12,871 nt of DNA, from NCBI GenBank assembly GCA_003516865.1, contig DPBR01000075.1:5510-18380 (forward strand), written 5' to 3'. Both the position numbers and the translations under genes were made by a program. Source of the stretch: Oscillospiraceae bacterium (lineage in GTDB: Bacteria > Bacillota > Clostridia > Oscillospirales > Ruminococcaceae). Shown in pieces: positions 8,135 to 12,871 of this stretch. The first letter of the stretch is position 1; each line of letters opens with the position of its first letter. Below the pieces are notes generated by a model. It was not told the DNA's origin. It was given only the letters and a program-made list of their open reading frames with translations, and did no database searches.

Positions 8135-9610
8135 TTATGTTATTGCGACTTCGCAGAGAAGTCCGTTTTCCTTGTCGGTCATTCTGAAAACCGCGCGGTC
8201 TTTCAGCTCGACTGCGCTTCCCGAAGGCACAAGCCTGCCCGACGGCGACAGCATACCCTCGACCGAGCTGTTCACAAGCAGCCACATTCCGTTATAGAAA
8301 GCGGTGTAAGCGCGCATTGCGGGGTCGGCTTTTTCGTCGTTGTGGACGTTCGAGAAAACCTGCCAGTCGTAGAGCGGCATTCTGTCGTACACGACAACCT
8401 GTGATTTATCGCGGAAAACGCCCTTTTTGCCGCGCATTTCGCTTTTGAACGCGAGCGTGATGATTTTACCCTCGATTTTCGTCCCGCAGAACGGGCAGAC
8501 GGGGTTGTTTTCATCGCGCAGAATGAACCATTTCTTTTCGCAGCGCGGGTTTGCACAGGGAACGAGCCTGTCCCAGGCGCGGAGAAGTTCGCGTTCCCAT
8601 TCCATTGCGGTCGGGCGCTCGGCAGGGTTGTGCAGACCGTCCGCGAACGCTTTCAGAAACAGCTTCTCAAGTCCCGTGGAAAGCGATTTTATCGTAACGC
8701 CGAGGTCGGGCGGCCTGTTCGAGGTATCGTTCGGGTTCTCGATGAACGTAGCGAGTGGTCCGAGCGCGAGAAAATCGTCCTCCTCGGCGCTTGCGGAGCT
8801 GTAAATTTTCGGTCCGATAAGCGGGTGACGGAAGAAAAGATACTCGTAAATCAGCACGGGAAGCGCATGGAGGTCGGTCTGAACGCAGGGAAGCGCTCTG
8901 TTCGGGTCGCCGAAATCGAGGTTCATCGTCGAGAGAACCTCCGGCGCGATGTAACCGCGCGTTCCGACGACTTCGGGCGAGTATTTGTTCGGCACGACAA
9001 GCGAGTCTATGTCGATAACGACCGCCGAGCCTGTTTTCGGGTCGATAAGCACGTTGTTGCAGGACAAATCCGAGTGTGCAAGTCCCGCTTGGTGCATTCT
9101 CCGAACGGAGCGGCAAAGGCTTATCGCCGTTCCGAGCATCGTCCTGAAATCGCCGCGTTCCGCGGGGGCGAGATATTTTCTGTTTCTTCCCGTAAACCAG
9201 TTCGATTTCTTGTCCTTGCCCTTGAGGTTGAGAACCGTAGAAGCCGAGCCGCCGAAAAAGAAGTTCGCGGGATATGTCGGGCAGACGATTCCGAACTCCG
9301 GCTGACGAATAATCGCCACGGGCCAGCAAAATCTCTGCCTGAAATAAGAAGCGGTTTTTTCGGTATTTCCGAGAGCGCCGCCGTCCGCTTCGGAGAGGGT
9401 CGGGTTGTAGATGCCGACGATTGTCCTTATGCGGTCCTGAAGCCGCGGGTTGAGAGAATCCGCGGGATTATTGAAAAACTGAACGGCAAAGCGCCTGTCG
9501 GGGGTGAAAAACGTGTGCTTCATACCGCCGCGCGGCGCGTTTGCGTCATAGACATATTGAATTGTGCTGCCGTTGTCGAGAACGGCGGAAAGCACCTCGC
9601 CGCTTTGCAT
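8135..9610 (-). CDS. Ser/Thr-kinase-like protein with zinc ribbon and FHA-like tail (Ter triad kinase)
   Basis: 491 residues. The kinase C-lobe is clear: catalytic loop HSDLSCNNVLID (179-190, Asp181 and Asn186), metal-binding DID (200-202) in place of DFG, GTRGYIAPEVL (216-226) as activation segment and APE motif, TDLHALPVLIYEYL (245-258), and Arg332 near the lobe's end. The N-lobe is weaker: GGM (28-30) may be the glycine loop, and the beta-3 position reads FAVQFF (41-46), with Gln where Lys is expected. A zinc ribbon follows, Cys352, Cys357, Cys372 and Cys375 (CANPRC...CPFC). The C-terminal beta-rich part (about 405-491), with WLLVNSSVEGMLSPSGRLVP and then VELKDRAVFRM, resembles a degenerate FHA domain, which would bind phosphothreonine; this is a pattern-based inference. 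ATG at 9610 follows GGGGGATAG. It is 20 bp behind the phosphatase gene, so the two opposing enzymes are co-expressed. Likely cytosolic; targets unknown, TerD proteins or TerY being candidates. Confidence 0.87.
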   Translation of the reverse strand: MQSGEVLSAVLDNGSTIQYVYDANAPRGGMKHTFFTPDRRFAVQFFNNPADSLNPRLQDRIRTIVGIYNPTLSEADGGALGNTEKTASYFRQRFCWPVAIIRQPEFGIVCPTYPANFFFGGSASTVLNLKGKDKKSNWFTGRNRKYLAPAERGDFRTMLGTAISLCRSVRRMHQAGLAHSDLSCNNVLIDPKTGSAVVIDIDSLVVPNKYSPEVVGTRGYIAPEVLSTMNLDFGDPNRALPCVQTDLHALPVLIYEYLFFRHPLIGPKIYSSASAEEDDFLALGPLATFIENPNDTSNRPPDLGVTIKSLSTGLEKLFLKAFADGLHNPAERPTAMEWERELLRAWDRLVPCANPRCEKKWFILRDENNPVCPFCGTKIEGKIITLAFKSEMRGKKGVFRDKSQVVVYDRMPLYDWQVFSNVHNDEKADPAMRAYTAFYNGMWLLVNSSVEGMLSPSGRLVPSGSAVELKDRAVFRMTDKENGLLCEVAIT

Positions 9611-9630
9611 AATCTATCCCCCAAAGCCGT

Positions 9631-10992
9631 TTAATCGTGATTTTTCAGCCTGACGACGACAAGCGTTCTGTCGTCGAAGCTTCCGCGCTCATTGTAGTTG
9701 TCGAGCCACACGCGCAGCCGTTCTTCGGGCGTATCGCCGATATTCATACGGAACGCTTCAAGCGAGTGGCAGCGCAGAGCCGCGCGTTTATTCCAGAGCG
9801 CGTTTATCGCGTCGGGAGAGCTGTCCGGAAGAAGCTGCTTTGCGTATTGAAGCGCAAAGCTCTGTCTGCTCATCGAAACCGAATGAAAGCGAATAGGCGC
9901 GGGATCCTCGCCGGCGGAAAGCTCGCCGTTCATCGGGATAATCCCGTTAAGACCGAGGTCGAGCACAAGTCTTTCCATCATCGGCGCGGCGGGGAAATAA
10001 TCGTCCGCAACGCCGTCCGACATCAGCATTATGATATCCGAAGAACCGCGGCTTACGCGCGTTTTTGCGCCGATAGCATTGTTATCCGTGTTTTTCTCGG
10101 AAAGGAAGTCGGTTTCGCCCGAAAATCTGCCGCTGTCCGCTTCGCCCATAAGCTTAACGCAGGCGGGAGCGTCCGCGTTAAGGTCAACGGCGCAGATACA
10201 GCCGTCGCCTATCTGCACGCACGCCATAAAATTCTGCTTTTTCCCGCCGATAACGAGCGGAATAACGACAGCCGCCAGGAAAGTCGCCGAAAGGTCGGAA
10301 AGCGCGGGCTTTCTTCCGAGAACGTTCTGATAATCCGCGTTGTACGCGATTTTGCCGAGCGCCTTTTGCTGAGCGGAAAACGCTTCTCTCGCCGATTGCC
10401 GGACAATCAGCGCTATTCTGCCGCAAGCCGCCATAAATTCTGCCGATTTAAGGTCGGCGCAAAGCCCGTCCCTAATAGCGGGAAGGTCGCGGAAAAGTTC
10501 GCTTGTCTTTTCTTTGAGGAACGAAACCGCCGCTTCGCTTGCCGCGCGCGCGCCTATTCTCGAAAACTTTTTCGAGCCTGCGCCGTCGCAGACAACCGCG
10601 ATAAAACAGTCGTCCGTTGCGGCTGTTTCAAAGTAATCGTCGCAGTTCGAGCCTTCGTGCTTGTGCTTTTTTCCGCGGACTCTCGCGCCGATAATCTCGC
10701 CGAACGGCTTTTCAATGCGCTTTTGGTGAAATTCCGAGTGCATTTCCGTCTTATCGTCAACGATTTCCTTATATTGCCAGATATTTGCCGTATGCTCGAT
10801 AACTTCCATATCCGACAGTTTCTTCTGTCCATCGGACGATTTTTCCGCGTCGATATCGGCTTTTTCCTCGGAAACCGCGTTTTCCTGCGCGATTTTTTCG
10901 GAAACCGCCTTGCTTTTGATATCGTCGGCGGTTATTGAGAGCCGCTCCTCGGCATTCGCGCCGAGAGCGCCGTTGATATCGGGTTTATCCAT
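9631..10992 (-). CDS. PP2C-type protein phosphatase (Ter triad)
   Basis: 453 residues. The first 95 or so are charged, low in hydrophobics and rich in Lys, Glu, Asp and Ala, probably disordered. The PP2C fold follows with its metal-binding Asp motifs: GSNCDDYF (114-121), VVCDGAGSKKFSR (133-145), IGDG (261-264), MLMSDGVADDYF (322-333) and FDDRTLVVV (439-447). These supply the Asp residues that hold the two catalytic metals, so the enzyme should be an active Mn2+/Mg2+-dependent Ser/Thr phosphatase. An insert at about 340-435 separates the last two motifs. No membrane segment. ATG at 10992 follows AAGGTGA, which overlaps the terY stop codon (11002-11004), suggesting translational coupling. In Ter loci PP2C, vWA and kinase genes occur as a signalling triad, exactly the order seen here. 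The substrate is not known. Confidence 0.92.
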   Translation of the reverse strand: MDKPDINGALGANAEERLSITADDIKSKAVSEKIAQENAVSEEKADIDAEKSSDGQKKLSDMEVIEHTANIWQYKEIVDDKTEMHSEFHQKRIEKPFGEIIGARVRGKKHKHEGSNCDDYFETAATDDCFIAVVCDGAGSKKFSRIGARAASEAAVSFLKEKTSELFRDLPAIRDGLCADLKSAEFMAACGRIALIVRQSAREAFSAQQKALGKIAYNADYQNVLGRKPALSDLSATFLAAVVIPLVIGGKKQNFMACVQIGDGCICAVDLNADAPACVKLMGEADSGRFSGETDFLSEKNTDNNAIGAKTRVSRGSSDIIMLMSDGVADDYFPAAPMMERLVLDLGLNGIIPMNGELSAGEDPAPIRFHSVSMSRQSFALQYAKQLLPDSSPDAINALWNKRAALRCHSLEAFRMNIGDTPEERLRVWLDNYNERGSFDDRTLVVVRLKNHD

Positions 10993-11001
10993 AAATTCAC
11001 C

Positions 11002-11643
11002 TTAAGGAACGATAACAAATCCCTGAGGAGGCGGAGGGAGTTCGACGGGGTCGCCGGGCTTTGCGTCGATGCTCTTTGAAGAAGCCTTGATGGAGCTTGA
11101 AACCCACGCGAAGAACTGCGCCATATCGCCCGCCGTGAGGTTGTTCATCATAAGAACGTTGTTTGTGATTTTCTTGAGGGTATTCGCGTTTGCGTTTGCG
11201 CCCGCGCCGCAGGCGATGATATTGCCGACGGAAACCTGTTTTATAGCGTCGATACCCTCGTCGAGGTTATCCGTGGGAGCGCCGTCAGTCATAAGGAACA
11301 CAAGCGGCTTCCAGTCGCCTTTCTGGGTCGCGGTAGAGGTTCTTACCTCGTTTTTAACGCAGTCCGCGAGAATTTTAAGCGCGCCGCCGAGCGCGGTTGC
11401 GCCTCCCGCCGAAATCTGCGGCTCTTTGAACAGCATAAGCTCCGTAAGCGGGCTTATCTGTCTTGCGGAGCTGTCGAACGTGATAATCGACAAGAACGCC
11501 GTTTCAAGCGCCTGCGGGTCGCCTTTAAGCTCCGATACAAGCGTCTTTATACCTTGTTTTACAGCTTCGATGGGTTCGCCCGCCATAGAGCCGCTGCAGT
11601 CGAGCAGCAGATAAACGGGCAGTCGTCTGATGTAATCCGACAT
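11002..11643 (-). CDS. terY: TerY-like von Willebrand factor A protein
   Basis: 213 residues, nearly all one vWA domain. The metal-ion-dependent adhesion site is complete: DCSGSM (15-20), the Thr in GGATALGG (80-87) and Asp120 in LMTDGAPTD (117-125). Such domains bind a divalent metal and use it to hold a partner protein. The C-terminus LPPPPQGFVIVP (202-213) is proline-rich, as in other TerY proteins. No signal peptide or membrane anchor, so it should act in the cytosol. The ATG at 11643 is chosen because GGAGGAAAA lies just upstream; an in-frame start at 11673 would put that site inside the gene and lies within the leader hairpin. It is the first gene of the operon, about 90 nt from the predicted transcription start, and stops 9 bp before the phosphatase gene. 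Its likely role is scaffold or sensor for the phosphatase and kinase. Confidence 0.94.
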   Translation of the reverse strand: MSDYIRRLPVYLLLDCSGSMAGEPIEAVKQGIKTLVSELKGDPQALETAFLSIITFDSSARQISPLTELMLFKEPQISAGGATALGGALKILADCVKNEVRTSTATQKGDWKPLVFLMTDGAPTDNLDEGIDAIKQVSVGNIIACGAGANANANTLKKITNNVLMMNNLTAGDMAQFFAWVSSSIKASSKSIDAKPGDPVELPPPPQGFVIVP

Positions 11644-11659
11644 AGTTTTTTCCTCCGTT

Positions 11660-11689
11660 ACAGGTCGCCGCAAAACCTGTTTTTTTTTT
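11660..11689 (+). terminator. terminator-like hairpin in the operon leader, active only rightward
   Basis: ACAGGT (11660-11665) and ACCTGT (11675-11680) form a 6-bp stem with a 9-nt loop, and the plus strand continues with a run of ten T residues (11680-11689). Read rightward this is a rho-independent terminator. Read leftward, in the operon's own 5' leader, it is an A-rich stretch, then a hairpin ending three bases before the GGAGG of terY. It could stop antisense transcription leaving the operon toward the GtrA gene, or influence terY translation. The stem is short, so strength is uncertain. Confidence 0.5.
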
Positions 11690-11739
11690 ATTTCAGCATA
11701 ACAAATCCATTGATAAATTTATTACGCTATACATCTTCA

Positions 11740-11768
11740 ATTATACCTCAAAAAATAATATATGTCAA
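11740..11768 (-). promoter_or_regulatory. sigma-A consensus promoter of the Ter operon
   Basis: Reading leftward, TTGACA (11763-11768) and TATAAT (11740-11745) both match the consensus perfectly, with the ideal 17-nt spacer. Transcription should start near 11733, leaving a leader of about 90 nt before terY. It is the only convincing minus-strand promoter in the window. A perfect core with a dyad over its -35 box suggests control by a repressor, not by an alternative sigma factor. Confidence 0.9.
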
Positions 11769-11779
11769 TAGTTTTGACA
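11763..11779. promoter_or_regulatory. candidate operator dyad over the -35 box
   Basis: TGTCAA (11763-11768) and TTGACA (11774-11779) form a perfect inverted repeat with a 5-nt spacer. The left half is the -35 box of the operon promoter read on the other strand. The right half has no matching -10 box 16-18 nt downstream on the plus strand, so it is not obviously a second promoter. The arrangement would suit a dimeric repressor. No regulator gene lies in the window. Confidence 0.45.
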
Positions 11780-11797
11780 GAAAAAGAGGATTTGTTC

Positions 11798-11826
11798 TTG
11801 CATTTTCTGCTAAATTGTGTTAATAT
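11798..11826 (+). promoter_or_regulatory. weak candidate promoter for the GtrA-family gene
   Basis: TTGCAT (11798-11803) and TAATAT (11821-11826) are spaced by 17 nt, and TGT directly before the -10 element gives an extended -10. The match to consensus is only partial. TATAGT at 11826-11831 is an alternative -10. It lies 32 bp upstream of the gene start. Confidence 0.4.
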
Positions 11827-11857
11827 ATAGTAAAGAGAAAAAATCGGAGATGATAAG

Positions 11858-12424
11858 TTGAAAATAAAGGGAAAAGAGTTAGGGGAAATAATGAAGTCGC
11901 TGAAAACCCGCGAGGGTCGGCGCGAATTTTACCGTGAAAACAGGGAGATTATACTGTATATAATTTTCGGCGCGGGAACAACGCTCATTTCAATGGCGAG
12001 CTACGCGCTGTTCAGAGTGCTTTTTCCGTCGGCGGAGAGCGTGCCCGCGTGGCTTAGCTGGATTTACGAGCTGACGAGAAATCTCGGCGCGGACGGAAAC
12101 ACGATTTTGCCGAATGTGCTTTCTTGGATATGCGCGAACATTTTCGCGTTTTTGACGAACAGGATAATCGTGTTCAGAAGCGGGAAAAAGGGTTTTTTTG
12201 TGGCGCTTGAGGCGCTGAAATTCTTTGCTTCGAGGCTGTTCACGCTTTTTGTGGATATTTTAATAATGTATCTGCTCGTTGACCTGACGGGTATTCACAA
12301 TTTCTTCTATGAAGCCGCCGCAAAGGTGTTCTCAACGATTGTGGTGCTTGTGCTGAATTATATTCTAAGCAAGCTGTTTGTATTCAGGAAGAAAAAGGAA
12401 GATAATTCCTCCGAAAAGCAATGA
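11858..12424 (+). CDS. GtrA-family membrane protein
   Basis: 188 residues with a charged N-terminus (1-30) and four predicted membrane helices at about 31-56, 83-106, 117-142 and 153-176. The family marks NRIIVF (101-106) at the end of TM2 and NYILSKLFVF (167-176) at the end of TM4 are both present. GtrA proteins are small flippase-like or accessory proteins that help move lipid-linked sugars across the membrane for cell-surface polysaccharide modification; the substrate here cannot be told. Two starts are possible: TTG at 11858, 8 nt after GGAG, or ATG at 11891, 5 nt after AGGGG, giving 177 residues. Both have good sites; the core domain is unaffected. It is divergent from the Ter operon, and no glycosyltransferase partner is visible. 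A functional link to the operon is not supported by the sequence. Confidence 0.88.
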   Translation: MKIKGKELGEIMKSLKTREGRREFYRENREIILYIIFGAGTTLISMASYALFRVLFPSAESVPAWLSWIYELTRNLGADGNTILPNVLSWICANIFAFLTNRIIVFRSGKKGFFVALEALKFFASRLFTLFVDILIMYLLVDLTGIHNFFYEAAAKVFSTIVVLVLNYILSKLFVFRKKKEDNSSEKQ

Positions 12425-12451
12425 AAATGCTTTGAAATAACGTGAAAACGG

Positions 12452-12501
12452 CTGCAAAATACTGCAAAAACAGACTGTTCCGACTGCAAATTACTGCAAA
12501 A
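12452..12501 (+). repeat. two 18-bp direct repeats between the GtrA and zinc-ribbon genes
   Basis: CTGCAAAATACTGCAAAA (12452-12469) and CTGCAAATTACTGCAAAA (12484-12501) differ at one base and are separated by 14 bp. Each is itself a tandem of CTGCAAA. The pair is bracketed by ACGGCT and AGCCGT, a 6-bp inverted repeat. The 134-bp gap holds no gene and no clear terminator. Role unknown: regulator sites or slippage are both possible. Confidence 0.5.
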
Positions 12502-12558
12502 GCCGTGAAATCCTCGTTTTTTTGAAAATATGCAAAACTTGTAAGGAGGATTATTAAT

Positions 12559-12789
12559 ATGATATGTCCTTTTTGCGGAAACAAAATGCAGACGGGAGTT
12601 ATAAAAGGCGACGGGAGAATAACAATTCGCTGGGTTCCCGAAGGCGAGAAGCTGCATTTTATCGACAGGGTTACGAAAAAATGTATGATTAAAGCCGCAA
12701 AATATTCGTTTTCGAGAATATTAACCATCGACGCGGATTATTGCACGAAATGCAAGAAGATGATTTTTGAAACCGAAGTTGAGAACTAA
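12559..12789 (+). CDS. small zinc-ribbon protein (DUF6487-like)
   Basis: 76 residues. CPFC at 3-6 and CTKC at 62-65 make a four-Cys zinc ribbon whose halves are separated by a 55-residue insert with a conserved-looking Trp25 (RWVPEGEK). This layout resembles small Firmicutes proteins of the DUF6487 type, which have no known function; the family match is from memory of the pattern and not tested. No signal peptide or membrane span. ATG at 12559 follows AAGGAGGA with 8-nt spacing, one of the best RBSs in the window, so this is very likely a real gene. It follows the GtrA gene on the same strand after a 134-bp gap and may be transcribed alone. Confidence 0.85.
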   Translation: MICPFCGNKMQTGVIKGDGRITIRWVPEGEKLHFIDRVTKKCMIKAAKYSFSRILTIDADYCTKCKKMIFETEVEN

Positions 12790-12871
12790 GGCAACACCGC
12801 ACAATTACCGGCTGACGCCTTTATCATTTACTCGCTTGATATTTTTCCGTCATAATATCCAAAACTCCCTT
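12790..12871. other. non-coding right edge
   Basis: No open frame with a start is visible after the zinc-ribbon gene. AAGGC (12788-12792) pairs with GCCTT (12817-12821) across 24 bases, and GATATT (12838-12843) pairs with AATATC (12854-12859) across 10 bases. Both stems are weak, without a U-run, and no terminator can be called. The segment may be the edge of a dispersed repeat or the spacer before the next gene. Confidence 0.4.

Noticed and set aside
8630..9634. 334-codon plus-strand open frame opposite the kinase gene
   Set aside because: Antisense to the kinase with all its motifs intact on the other strand; the predicted protein is Arg-rich and shows no domain.
9637..10938. 433-codon plus-strand open frame opposite the phosphatase gene
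   Set aside because: It is antisense to a clear PP2C gene. Its protein is Arg/Val/Phe-rich without a recognisable domain, as expected from the mirrored codon bias.
11774..11826. A plus-strand promoter using TTGACA at 11774-11779
   Set aside because: No -10 element lies 16-18 nt downstream; the hexamer is better read as half of the dyad.
12358..12728. Two overlapping minus-strand open frames across the GtrA gene end and the zinc-ribbon gene
   Set aside because: They run antisense to a gene with a strong RBS and paired CxxC motifs, and their own translations show no domain or good ribosome binding site.
1..12871. CRISPR array, tRNA, rRNA or insertion sequence
   Set aside because: No regularly spaced repeats, cloverleaf-like segments, ribosomal sequence or transposase reading frame were seen on either strand.

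Overview
The window looks like chromosomal DNA of a Gram-positive anaerobe, most likely a gut Clostridia (Oscillospirales/Ruminococcaceae-like). The reasons are strong GGAGG-type ribosome binding sites, a textbook sigma-A promoter, moderate GC with AT-rich spacers, and a gene set typical of Firmicutes. The exact genus cannot be read from the sequence.

Nearly the whole window (26-11780) is one leftward (minus-strand) operon of eight genes. It starts at a perfect TTGACA-N17-TATAAT promoter (11740-11768) and ends at a GC-rich bidirectional terminator (26-57). In transcription order it encodes: a TerY-like von Willebrand A protein; a PP2C-type phosphatase; a Ser/Thr-kinase-like protein with a zinc ribbon and an FHA-like tail; a P2B-type Ca2+-ATPase; a canonical TerD protein; a second TerD-domain protein fused to an N-terminal beta-helix-like region; a YceG-family protein; and a TelA-family protein. 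This is a tellurite-resistance-type (Ter) stress system. It combines the vWA/phosphatase/kinase signalling triad with the TerD-YceG-TelA set known from the Bacillus yce locus. No TerC membrane protein or TerB is present; the only integral membrane protein of the operon is the calcium pump. TerD domains bind Ca2+, so the layout suggests a stress module that couples calcium handling to phospho-signalling. That functional link is inferred.

The second TerD gene appears to have been overlooked at its 5' end. The open frame continues 106 codons upstream of the first ATG/GTG/TTG-type start, to a CTG codon that sits 7 nt behind a perfect GGAGGTG site. This adds a beta-helix-like N-terminal region. 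Other notable points are three related motifs inside YceG, a TGTCAA-N5-TTGACA dyad overlapping the -35 box of the operon promoter, and a hairpin with a 10-T tract in the leader that would act as a terminator for rightward (antisense) transcription.

Right of the promoter, two unrelated plus-strand genes follow: a GtrA-family membrane protein (divergent from the operon) and a 76-residue zinc-ribbon protein. The last 82 bases hold no gene. The first 21 bases may be the 3' end of a convergent plus-strand gene.
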